From: CAYZMS01 sp964479625
GTDB taxonomy: Bacteria > Bacteroidota > Bacteroidia > Chitinophagales > Saprospiraceae
Direction: 5' to 3'
NCBI GenBank assembly: GCA_964479625.1
Contig: CAYZMS010000002.1
Location: 1-64,000, forward strand
DNA: 64,000 bases
Below the pieces are notes generated by a model. That model saw only the letters and a list, made by a program, of their open reading frames with translations, ran no database searches and was not told where the DNA came from. Numbering within the stretch: the first letter of the stretch is position 1; each line of letters begins with the position of its first letter. Both the position numbers and the translations under genes were made by a program. Below are positions 51,461-58,949 of this stretch, one piece after another.

Positions 51461-52001
51461 CAGGATCATAGTCTTTTTTTTTGTTCTTACAGCAAAGGTG
51501 GCCCTTTCGGCCCAGGTTCCTGTAGAATTGCACAGCCGTTGGAACGATTCTTTCCGGGAATGGGCTTTAATTGATGAGGAGGGCTATGAAGGGGGAGCAC
51601 TTCGTCTGCGCTGGGGTTTTCAGAATGATTGGACCGAATGGGAATTCAACTGGGGTCACCAAAACGGGAGCATTGTCCAAAGAGGGGGGCTATCCAATTC
51701 ATACTGGGAGCTTCGCTTCAATGGTCGCATAATCGTTGCCCGTCCACGCTGGCCGGGGGATGCCAGGGAATGGCGGGTAGAAGGTTCTGACTATACCCTT
51801 TATTTCGGAAGGACTTACGGTAATATTTACGATAGCTGGACAACTACGGATGACAGATATGGTTCTTTTCAAATACGAATGGAATGGCAAAATGACCCGC
51901 GTGATTGGGTCATCAACGATCAATTGCAGGAGGAGATAGACCTGGAGGCAAGTATTTTTTTGGCCTTCCTCGCTATGTTTTACAGTAGTCCGAAACAATA
52001 A
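51444..52001 (+). CDS. Exported protein with four Trp-rich repeats, 185 aa
   Basis: I start at ATG 51444, where a signal peptide begins (MTCLSNRIIVFFFVLTAKVA, cleavage near LSAQ); upstream sequence in this frame belongs to DUF3127 in another frame. Four short units of the form W-x(2-5)-D-x2-(E/D)-W occur: W33-W40 (WNDSFREW), W57-W66 (WGFQNDWTEW), W103-W110 (WPGDAREW) and W148-W155 (WQNDPRDW). Each follows an Arg-rich or aromatic beta strand, suggesting a four-bladed or beta-sandwich repeat. The C-terminus is hydrophobic (SIFLAFLAMFYSS). I cannot assign a family. It overlaps DUF3127 by 17 bases and precedes mtaB by 13 bases, so it is likely co-transcribed. Confidence 0.7.
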   Translation: MTCLSNRIIVFFFVLTAKVALSAQVPVELHSRWNDSFREWALIDEEGYEGGALRLRWGFQNDWTEWEFNWGHQNGSIVQRGGLSNSYWELRFNGRIIVARPRWPGDAREWRVEGSDYTLYFGRTYGNIYDSWTTTDDRYGSFQIRMEWQNDPRDWVINDQLQEEIDLEASIFLAFLAMFYSSPKQ

Positions 52002-52014
52002 AACAAAAGGATTT

Positions 52015-53355
52015 ATGGCTACCCCACAGACTGTAGCATTCTATACATTGGGTTGTAAACTGAATTATTCAGAAACTTCAACGATTGCCAGACAATTCGA
52101 AGAAAATGGTTATGGCGTGGTCAAATTCGGAGAAGGCGCAGATATTTATGTCATTAATACCTGCTCTGTAACAGACTTTGCCGATCGAAAGTGCCGAAAA
52201 GTAGTTCGCCAGGCTTTACGCTATGCACCCCATGCAAAGGTTATCGTCATTGGTTGTTACGCTCAGTTAAAACCGGATGAAATTGCCAATATACCAGGAG
52301 TGGACCTGGTGCTCGGAGCTGCGGAAAAATTCCGGATCGTAGAATTTATTGATGAGCTTAGTAAAGCCCCTGGCAAGGGAATGGTCCATGCAGGGGGAGT
52401 ACAGGAGGCCAAGGCCTTTATCTCTGCGTTTTCCTTTGGAGACCGCACCCGCTCATTTTTAAAGGTCCAGGATGGCTGTGATTATAAGTGCTCCTTTTGC
52501 ACCATACCTAAAGCTCGCGGAAAAAGTCGATCCGCTACCGTTGAACAGGTAGTTGAAAATGCCAAACGCATCGCAGACATGGGGGTCCGAGAAATTGTAC
52601 TTACCGGAGTTAACATCGGTGATTTTGGCAATGGTACAGAAGTTCTGGAAGGAATCCGTCCCAAAAAGGAAGCCCTGTTTATTGACCTGATCCAGGCATT
52701 GGACCAGGTGGAAGGAATTGATCGTTTTCGGATCAGTTCTATTGAGCCCAACCTCTGTTCCGACGAGGTCATTGAGTTCGTGGCTCATTCGAAAAAGTTC
52801 GTACCTCACCTGCATATGCCCCTGCAGTCTGGGAATAATAAGCAATTGCAGCAGATGCGCCGGCGCTACAATCGAGAACTCTATGCCGAACGAGTCAAGA
52901 AAATAAAAATGGAAATGCCATATGCTTGTATAGGAGTGGACATTATCGTAGGTTTTCCAGGAGAGACAGAGGAAGATTTTCAGGAGACCTATCGATTCCT
53001 GCATGCATTACCTGTTTCCTATTTCCACGTCTTCACTTATTCGGAAAGGGCCAACACTCCGGCAGCTGAAATAGCAGCTACTGTTCCAATGGAAGAACGC
53101 CGTCGTCGCAATCAAATGCTTAACATCCTAAGTGAGAAAAAACGCCGGGCTTTTTACCAGGAGCATATCGGCAGTATTCGGACTGTTTTGTTCGAAAAGC
53201 ATAAGAACCCGGACCTAATGTCCGGCTTTACAGATAACTATATCCGGATCGAGGCTCCTTTCGAAGCAAGCCTGATCAATACCTTGCAAGAGGTGGAGTT
53301 AACTCCATTTACAGAATCGGAAGCCTTATCCGTTAGAATTCCTGTTTTGCAGTAA
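52015..53355 (+). CDS. mtaB: tRNA t6A37 methylthiotransferase MtaB
   Basis: MtaB converts t6A37 of tRNA to ms2t6A by inserting a methylthio group, using radical SAM chemistry. The 446-aa protein has the UPF0004 domain with three Cys for the first cluster (FYTLGCKLNYSETSTIARQF near residue 10, INTCSVTDFADRKCRKVVRQ near 47, IGCYAQLKPDEIA near 82), then the radical SAM motif DGCDYKCSFCTIPKARGKSR near 152 with C-x3-C-x2-C, and a C-terminal TRAM-like domain (residues 380-446). The Cys and Asn spacing plus FYTLGCKLNY assigns it to MtaB rather than MiaB or RimO. It functionally pairs with the tsaB pathway in this window. Its stop overlaps the next start. Confidence 0.93.
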   Translation: MATPQTVAFYTLGCKLNYSETSTIARQFEENGYGVVKFGEGADIYVINTCSVTDFADRKCRKVVRQALRYAPHAKVIVIGCYAQLKPDEIANIPGVDLVLGAAEKFRIVEFIDELSKAPGKGMVHAGGVQEAKAFISAFSFGDRTRSFLKVQDGCDYKCSFCTIPKARGKSRSATVEQVVENAKRIADMGVREIVLTGVNIGDFGNGTEVLEGIRPKKEALFIDLIQALDQVEGIDRFRISSIEPNLCSDEVIEFVAHSKKFVPHLHMPLQSGNNKQLQQMRRRYNRELYAERVKKIKMEMPYACIGVDIIVGFPGETEEDFQETYRFLHALPVSYFHVFTYSERANTPAAEIAATVPMEERRRRNQMLNILSEKKRRAFYQEHIGSIRTVLFEKHKNPDLMSGFTDNYIRIEAPFEASLINTLQEVELTPFTESEALSVRIPVLQ

Positions 53356-54251
53356 TGGCGCAAGTCATCCATCGACATATGGTGAGCCTGGCAACCGACC
53401 AGAAACGCAGGCTATCCGATTATTGCGTTGGTGTCTTTGTACAACTACCCTCTCGAAAAAGCGTTAAAAAAGCTATAAAAGCAGGAAGGATTTTAGTCAA
53501 TATGCTTCCAGGTTCTACTGGAGACTGGCTAAAGAATGGTGATGAACTTTGTCTGCTTAGTGAACCGAAGCCTCCTCCAGCGCTTGATTTAACGTTGCAA
53601 ATTATTTTCGAGGACGATTTCCTGGCAGCAGTTGTAAAACCGGCCGGACTCATTGTTAACGGGAATCAAAGCAGAACCCTGGAGCGGGCTCTGCCCGCCA
53701 ACCTCCATCCAAGTGCACAGGCAGATGCTTTACCCGCTCCAAAACCTGTACACCGTTTGGACGGAGCAACAACGGGTATCGTTCTGGTAGCTAAAACCGC
53801 CGGAGCCAGCATGGAGATTGGTCGACAGTTCGAACGGCGTCTTATTAAAAAGAAGTACCAGGCATTGGTGCAAGGGAGCCCTCCTGAAAATGGCTTCTGG
53901 GAAATGAAGATCAATGGGCAAAAAGCCCTGACCCGCTTTCAAACGCTCAAAACACTCCCTTCCCTTCGAAATGGACACTTGAGCCTGCTTGACCTGCAAC
54001 CCGAATCAGGGCGTACCCATCAATTGCGGATTCATTGCGCCAGTGCCGGGTTCCCCATTGTGGGAGACCGCCTTTACGGACAGCCCGGAAAAGTGCTTCA
54101 TGGAAAAGGACTTTTCCTAGCCGCTGTCCAGTTGGATTTACAGCACCCTCAAAATCAACAAAAACTTCAAATCTCCTACCCGGCACCTCCGAAATTTGAA
54201 GGCTTGTTAATACGGGAGTATGAACGTTGGAAAAAATTCAAGGAAGCATGA
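53355..54251 (+). CDS. RluA-family pseudouridine synthase with S4 domain
   Basis: The 298-aa enzyme has an N-terminal S4 RNA-binding domain (LSDYCVGVFVQLPSRKSVKK to about residue 65) and the catalytic domain: VVKPAGLIVNGNQ near 94, HRLDGATTGIVLVAKTAGAS near 133 with the catalytic Asp in RLD, LQPESGRTHQLRIHCASAGF near 215. The start A overlaps the last base of the mtaB stop (TAATG), so translation is coupled. The substrate uridine cannot be inferred. Its own stop overlaps the modA start (ATGA). Confidence 0.92.
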   Translation: MAQVIHRHMVSLATDQKRRLSDYCVGVFVQLPSRKSVKKAIKAGRILVNMLPGSTGDWLKNGDELCLLSEPKPPPALDLTLQIIFEDDFLAAVVKPAGLIVNGNQSRTLERALPANLHPSAQADALPAPKPVHRLDGATTGIVLVAKTAGASMEIGRQFERRLIKKKYQALVQGSPPENGFWEMKINGQKALTRFQTLKTLPSLRNGHLSLLDLQPESGRTHQLRIHCASAGFPIVGDRLYGQPGKVLHGKGLFLAAVQLDLQHPQNQQKLQISYPAPPKFEGLLIREYERWKKFKEA

Positions 54252-55060
54252 AGATCAAAGCCTATTTATTTTTTATTAGCAGCCTGTTCATTACCGGCTG
54301 CCAGTCCAAATCAGATACTTCCCCAAAAGGGGTCAGTTTGTCTCCTGAGGAATTCCCTACCCTGACGATAGCTGTGGCTGCCAATGCCCAATACGCGATT
54401 CAGGAGCTAAAGCCGATATTCGAACAACAAACCGGCAGGACACTGGAAGTGGTGGCCAGTTCTTCCGGCAAACTTACCGCCCAGATTTTACAGGGTGCTC
54501 CTTATGATATTTTCCTTTCTGCAGATGTAAAATACCCTCGCTCCTTATACGAGCAAGACCAGGCCATACACCCTCCCCGAATATACGCTACCGGGAAGTT
54601 AATTTTATGGACTTCTAAGGATGGGCCCATTGATGGACCGGAGATGCTTCTTTCTCTCCAGGGTAAGGTCGCCATTCCAAACCCGGAAACAGCCCCCTAT
54701 GGAAGGGCGGTGCGGGAAGTACTTCAAAAAGGCGGTTTATGGGAAAGCCTGCAAGGTCGCTTGGTTTTCGGCGAAAGCGTTTCCCAGGTCAACCAATACC
54801 TGGCAACGGGTGCCGCAGAAGCTGGTTTTACCGCTCGCTCAGCTATCCAAGGCACTCCACTTGGGGAACGCGGTACTTTTTGGAATGTTCCGGCCGACTT
54901 ACACTCCCCTGTGGAACAGGGGGCGATAATTACCTGGTATGGTTTTCACTTCAATCCGGAAGGTTCCGCTAAATTCATGCAGTTTTTATTTTCCGGGGAG
55001 GCCCGATCAATTTTTGAAAAATACGGTTACCTACTTTCAGTTCCCGATTCGAAAGAATGA
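54248..55060 (+). CDS. modA: Molybdate ABC transporter substrate-binding lipoprotein ModA
   Basis: ModA captures molybdate (or tungstate) in the periplasm. I start at ATG 54248 (MKIKAYLFFISSLFITGCQS), which gives a signal peptide with lipobox TGCQ, so the protein is lipid-anchored; its start overlaps the stop of the RluA gene. The 270-aa protein has LTIAVAANAQYAIQELKPIF near residue 40, the ASSSGKLTAQILQGAPYDIF block near 77 (oxyanion-binding Ser pairs), and GEARSIFEKYGYL near the end, all family features. It overlaps modB by four bases. Confidence 0.93.
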   Translation: MKIKAYLFFISSLFITGCQSKSDTSPKGVSLSPEEFPTLTIAVAANAQYAIQELKPIFEQQTGRTLEVVASSSGKLTAQILQGAPYDIFLSADVKYPRSLYEQDQAIHPPRIYATGKLILWTSKDGPIDGPEMLLSLQGKVAIPNPETAPYGRAVREVLQKGGLWESLQGRLVFGESVSQVNQYLATGAAEAGFTARSAIQGTPLGERGTFWNVPADLHSPVEQGAIITWYGFHFNPEGSAKFMQFLFSGEARSIFEKYGYLLSVPDSKE

Positions 55061-55731
55061 ACCCATTCGCTCAAACACTTTGGCTGACCTTCAAACTGGC
55101 AACGGTGACTACGCTTTGCCTGGCAATCCTTGGTATTCCAATAGCTTACGCCTTATCGGAAAGTCGAAGCAGGCTAAAGCCTTTTTGGGAAGCTCTGGTC
55201 AGTTTGCCACTGGTATTACCCCCCACGGTCATTGGTTTTTATTTCATCATTACCTTTAGCGCCTCCAGTCCCATCGGTTCATGGCTACACCATAACCTGG
55301 GACTACGGTTGGTATTTTCCTTTTCTGGTCTTGTTTTAGGTTCGATCATTTATAGCCTTCCATTTATGGTCCAACCTATACAGGCAGGCTTTGAGAACCT
55401 TCCGGTACAACTTAAGGAAGCTGCCTATACCCTTGGTAAGAACCGCTGGCAAACTTTAAGGAGTATTTTACTACCCAATATCCACCCAGCCCTCGTTTCC
55501 GCCCTTTTGCTAAGTTTTGCCCACACCATAGGAGAGTTTGGCCTTGTTTTGATGATCGGAGGGAATATTCCCGGCAAGACCAGGGTTGCTTCTATTGCCG
55601 TTTTTGATCAGGTGGAGGCTCTTAACTACGATCAGGCAAATGCCTATGCTCTGATCCTGGTCGTTTTCTCGTTAACTATCCTTACGTTTTCTCAGGCATT
55701 AAGTCGAAAATTAAATCGCAGGCCGTGGTAG
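55057..55731 (+). CDS. modB: Molybdate ABC transporter permease ModB
   Basis: The 224-aa inner-membrane protein has five to six membrane helices and the binding-protein-dependent permease signature GLVLGSIIYSLPFMVQPIQA (near residue 90) with the EAA loop LKEAAYTLGKNRWQTLRSIL near 130. VSLPLVLPPTVIGFYFIITF near residue 48 is characteristic of ModB. It couples to the ATPase ModC. The start overlaps the modA stop (ATGA) and the modC start lies 7 bases inside its end. Confidence 0.95.
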   Translation: MNPFAQTLWLTFKLATVTTLCLAILGIPIAYALSESRSRLKPFWEALVSLPLVLPPTVIGFYFIITFSASSPIGSWLHHNLGLRLVFSFSGLVLGSIIYSLPFMVQPIQAGFENLPVQLKEAAYTLGKNRWQTLRSILLPNIHPALVSALLLSFAHTIGEFGLVLMIGGNIPGKTRVASIAVFDQVEALNYDQANAYALILVVFSLTILTFSQALSRKLNRRPW

Positions 55732-56402
55732 AATTGAACATTCGAAAAAAACTGCGCGCTGCCTGGGGCATCATGGAGTTACACCTTCAAACCGAAATTC
55801 CCGAGGGGCAGATACTGGGGGTAACCGGCCCTTCAGGAAGTGGAAAAACCAGTTTGTTGCGCATGGTCGCCGGCTTATTAAAACCCGAAGAAGGTATTAT
55901 CCGGGCTGAGGGTAAAGTATGGCAAGACAGTCAAAACCAGATCTTCCTTCCCCCTCAGGATCGCCCGATCGGTTTTGTTTTTCAGGATTATGCCCTGTTT
56001 CCCAATATGACCGTAAGCCGAAATTTAAAATTTGCACTTCCCAAAGGATACCCTTCGTCCATCGTACAGGAGTTGATCATCGCAATGGAATTAGAGGAAC
56101 TGGCCCATCGCTACCCGCAACAATTGTCCGGAGGACAGCAACAACGCGTAGCCCTTGCCCGAGCCCTCGTCCGTCAACCACAGGTGTTTCTGCTGGATGA
56201 ACCCCTTTCCGCACTTGATCGAAAATTACGAGAGCGTTTACAAAGTTATATTTTGGAAGCACACAGCAAATATGGTTTGACGACAATTCTGGTCAGCCAC
56301 GACGAGCAACAGGTGCGCAAAATGGCTGACCGGGTCATTCTACTGGAAAACGGTAAGATCGCCCGGGACGGAAAACCGGAGATCATACTACCCGAAAATT
56401 AG
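55725..56402 (+). CDS. modC: Molybdate ABC transporter ATPase ModC, without Mop domain
   Basis: The 225-aa ATPase has Walker A GPSGSGKTSLLRMVAGLL near residue 34, the Q-loop in FVFQDYALFPNMTVSRNLKF near 84, the signature LSGGQQQRVALARAL near 126, Walker B VFLLDEPLSALDRKLRER near 147 and the switch His in TTILVSHDEQQVRK. It ends at about the point where the nucleotide-binding domain ends; the C-terminal Mop/TOBE regulatory domain of E. coli ModC (about 350 aa) is absent, so molybdate feedback through that domain is not possible. No ModE-type regulator is nearby. Confidence 0.93.
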   Translation: MVELNIRKKLRAAWGIMELHLQTEIPEGQILGVTGPSGSGKTSLLRMVAGLLKPEEGIIRAEGKVWQDSQNQIFLPPQDRPIGFVFQDYALFPNMTVSRNLKFALPKGYPSSIVQELIIAMELEELAHRYPQQLSGGQQQRVALARALVRQPQVFLLDEPLSALDRKLRERLQSYILEAHSKYGLTTILVSHDEQQVRKMADRVILLENGKIARDGKPEIILPEN

Positions 56403-56412
56403 TATAAAGGGA

Positions 56413-56928
56413 TTATTTGATCACATACTGCATGATCGCAATATCCTGCCACTTCCCGTTCTTGTAACCAATCTCTTTTTGGATGCCAACCAGTTCGTAG
56501 CCTAATTTTCGATTATATTCCATGCTAGCCTCATTAGAAGCAAATATCTTAGCTACAAGGTGGTGGTACCCAAGTGCTTTACTGGCTTCGATCAGGAATT
56601 GTTTCATTTTACTGCCATAGCCCTTGCGCAACTCTGTTTCTGCCAGAAAAACTGCGGTCTCCGCCGCAAAACGGTATCCCGCCCGGTCACTATAGCGTTT
56701 TATGATGCCCCACCCAATAATACTTTCTTCCCGTTTCAGTACGTAAAGTCGTTCCCATTCGTTGAATTTCTCCACCCATTGTCCGATATGCTCAGCCCGA
56801 TGGATCTCCTCTTCCAGAGTGGAATTACCCCGGAGGATATATTCATTGTAAATTGTTGCTATGGCTTCAAAGTCAGGTGGCTGGGCCTCTACAATTTGTA
56901 TGTTGTGTTGTTTATCGCTCCCTTCCAT
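56413..56928 (-). CDS. GNAT-family N-acetyltransferase
   Basis: The 171-aa enzyme has the GNAT fold: IQIVEAQPPDFEAIATIYNE at the start, then IHRAEHIGQWVEKFNEWERL, the acetyl-CoA-binding motif A as FLAETELRKGYGSKMKQFLI near residue 95 (R/Q-x2-G-x-G pattern reads RKGYGSK), and YHHLVAKIFASNEASMEYNR near 125. The C-terminal ELVGIQKEIGYKNGKWQDIA and IMQYVIK fits the phosphinothricin/MnaT-like subgroup, but the substrate is unknown. It faces modC with a 10-base gap. Confidence 0.85.
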   Translation of the reverse strand: MEGSDKQHNIQIVEAQPPDFEAIATIYNEYILRGNSTLEEEIHRAEHIGQWVEKFNEWERLYVLKREESIIGWGIIKRYSDRAGYRFAAETAVFLAETELRKGYGSKMKQFLIEASKALGYHHLVAKIFASNEASMEYNRKLGYELVGIQKEIGYKNGKWQDIAIMQYVIK

Positions 56929-56958
56929 TAACCTAAAATTTTGCCAGGCTGGCAGTTG

Positions 56959-57332
56959 TTATAAATGCCCTTTATCGATGGCTAAAGCTCCGTTTACCCA
57001 AAGAAACTCCACCCCTTAGAACGGTTGCAAGGGGTCCACATAGGTAGCTCTGACTTTGAGGACCTCCGGATTAAGCAAAACGAGGTCTGCAAAATAATTC
57101 TGGTCAGCCAGGCCACGCTTTTCCAGTTCAAAGGAACGGGCCGGCAGGTACACTCCCTATAACCCGCTCTACTCAACCCATCGATCCATCTGATGATCAG
57201 GGTTTCTTTCGATTTTCGAATACCAATCCCTGAACGAAAAACAAATTTCTGGGGCATATCAAGTTGGTACACTTCCAGGGGTCCAGGCTTAATGGTTCGG
57301 TTAGATGGTCCATAAGTAGAGTAAAATGACAT
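56959..57332 (-). pseudogene. Remnant of an N-acyl-D-amino-acid deacylase (amidohydrolase), C-terminal end
   Basis: The minus strand, in a frame other than the longest ORF, reads VYLPARSFELEKRG, then ADLVLLNPEVLKVRATYVD, then PLQPF, a stop codon, and GVEFLWVNGALAIDKGHL. This is the C-terminal end of the D-aminoacylase amidohydrolase family. A second stop lies just before VYL. The remaining part towards 57332 reads in a different frame and is not recognisable, so more than one lesion has occurred. The metal-binding His residues of the barrel are all missing. It sits between the GNAT gene and the GHMP kinase and looks like decayed sequence. Confidence 0.65.
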
Positions 57333-57336
57333 TTGA

Positions 57337-58224
57337 TCAGAAAATTGGATAAATGGATCTGGGGAATTCCTGCATTAAACGGTCGGGTGCACTAGTGAAG
57401 ATCAACAACATCCCTCCGCCACCGGCACCACACAATTTAACCCGGAACCAATCAGATGCCAGGCCTCGTTCCCAAAGTGTGTGCACGGATCCAGGAATTA
57501 AAAAAGGAAAGTATTCCCACTGCAAACGACTGATCAGGTCTAGCTCGGTAAAAACCCCCCGCCCATTACCTGCTAAGGTGTGAGAGATCGCGTGTTCTGT
57601 AGCTGGGAGCAGTTCCTGATCAAGCATCGTTTTTAGCCCGGGCCTGTTGGTCTCTTTCAAAAACCGATCAACCAGGGGGCCCGTAGACCGCCTGATACCT
57701 GTATCATAGAGCAAGAACCGGCCTTGATCCATCTTTGTCATTGCACAACCCTCCACAAATTCCCTGGCTAGCAGTAAAGGTCTGTTCAGGAAACTTACCA
57801 GTGGATCAGTACCAGAACTGGAGCCGTGATAAAAAGACTCCAGTATTCCCAACTCCTGCTTTAATTTTCGATAATCGGTACTGGTAAAAACGAATGAACC
57901 TGCAGTTGCATAGTGATGGCAAAATGCCGCACAAAGCGCTCCGGAACTCCCGAGCCCATATCCGACAGGAATATCCGAGTCAAAAAAAAGACCTTTCTTT
58001 AGGTCTCTTCGGAAATCATCGATCCGATAATGACCTTGCAGCCGCCGATCTTCCATTGCCTCCTCTATATAGTTGCTCCACTCGAACAATCGCACCTGTT
58101 CATTCTGAGGAGCATTGAATTTCCAGCTTCCTGAAAAGGAAGTCAAAGGTCGGATCAACGCCTTTGACCCACGAAGCACCGTATGCTCTCCGAATAACAG
58201 GACCTTAGCCGAGAATCTCCTCAT
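57337..58224 (-). CDS. GHMP-family kinase (mevalonate kinase-like)
   Basis: The 295-aa enzyme has the three GHMP motifs. Motif 1 is AKVLLFGEHTVLRGSKALIR near residue 6, motif 2 the ATP-binding PVGYGLGSSGALCAAFCHHY near 92 and motif 3 KLCGAGGGGMLLIF near 262. The KVLLFGEH start is that of mevalonate kinases, which make phosphomevalonate for isoprenoids, and Bacteroidota use the mevalonate route in some lineages; substrate choice is inferred. I take ATG 58224, with GTG 58227 as an alternative. It follows the CYTH gene without a gap. No other mevalonate gene is in the window. Confidence 0.82.
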   Translation of the reverse strand: MRRFSAKVLLFGEHTVLRGSKALIRPLTSFSGSWKFNAPQNEQVRLFEWSNYIEEAMEDRRLQGHYRIDDFRRDLKKGLFFDSDIPVGYGLGSSGALCAAFCHHYATAGSFVFTSTDYRKLKQELGILESFYHGSSSGTDPLVSFLNRPLLLAREFVEGCAMTKMDQGRFLLYDTGIRRSTGPLVDRFLKETNRPGLKTMLDQELLPATEHAISHTLAGNGRGVFTELDLISRLQWEYFPFLIPGSVHTLWERGLASDWFRVKLCGAGGGGMLLIFTSAPDRLMQEFPRSIYPIF

Positions 58225-58226
58225 CA

Positions 58227-58751
58227 CTACTGTTGGTATTCCAGCATGAGGTCACTGTAGGATTTATCCAGCAAGCTTTCTTCCTTGATCTTGAAAAGGG
58301 ACATGAAATGACGACACTGCTGGTAAAGGGTTTCTTCCCCTATAGCTCCTGTATGGTCAATTGCTTCAATTTCTACAAAATCTCCCAGGTGTTTAACGTC
58401 GTCTATGTGGAATTTTATATTATCGATGAAGTAGATCTCCCTTCGTTTTTCAACGGCCGTTTTTACTCCAATGGCTGAGCTAAGCACCTCCTTGAGGTTA
58501 CTCCCCTTTTGAGTCTGATACATATTCACCTCTGAACGCCGCGGCCCGGCCATGTCATCGCGTTCGTAAAAGATCAGGGCATTTTCAATCTTCCCTTCCC
58601 GTAGTTTCAATCGTCCATTAGGAACAATAAAATAAGTATCGACCTGAATGTCGGTGCCTAAAAAACGGGCTTCATGAGAATGCAAAACTTCGCGAACGTA
58701 GTCGGGGTCCTCACAGCTTGCTTTTATTTCTACGTTTAAGTGCTTTGCCAT
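58227..58751 (-). CDS. CYTH-domain protein (class IV adenylate cyclase / thiamine triphosphatase-like)
   Basis: The 174-aa protein is one CYTH tunnel fold, whose members hydrolyse or cyclise triphosphates. The starting signature normally reads E-x-E-x-K; here it is N-x-E-x-K (LNVEIKASCEDPDYV), so the first acidic residue is replaced, as in the CyaB-like group. Further basic/acidic strands are TYFIVPNGRLKLREGKIENA near residue 41, IFYERDDMAGPRRSEVNMYQ near 62, KRREIYFIDNIKFHIDDVKH near 105 and GDFVEIEAID near 125. Activity cannot be predicted. It is directly upstream of the GHMP kinase with an overlapping or abutting junction, so the two are one operon. Confidence 0.88.
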   Translation of the reverse strand: MAKHLNVEIKASCEDPDYVREVLHSHEARFLGTDIQVDTYFIVPNGRLKLREGKIENALIFYERDDMAGPRRSEVNMYQTQKGSNLKEVLSSAIGVKTAVEKRREIYFIDNIKFHIDDVKHLGDFVEIEAIDHTGAIGEETLYQQCRHFMSLFKIKEESLLDKSYSDLMLEYQQ

Positions 58752-58886
58752 AGGCTATACTTTATTCATCCAAACTTACAAAGAAGTCACTTTCAAATTT
58801 CAATAGAAGGGCAAAAAAGGCAGTTTGATACTAAGTGATAAGGGGTATTTTATTTTTTCGTCCCCTCTACCGATACGACATTGCTT

Positions 58887-58929
58887 AAAAAATAAAAGGT
58901 TTTGCCGCATGGGAGCAGCAAAACCTTTT
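58887..58929 (-). terminator. Terminator behind rpsA
   Basis: AAAAGGTTTTGC (58894-58905) pairs with GCAAAACCTTTT (58918-58929), a perfect 12-bp stem with a 12-base loop, followed on the minus strand by a T-run (complement of 58887-58892). It starts 20 bases after the rpsA stop. Confidence 0.85.
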
Positions 58930-58949
58930 AGCAATAAAAAAAAACAGTA

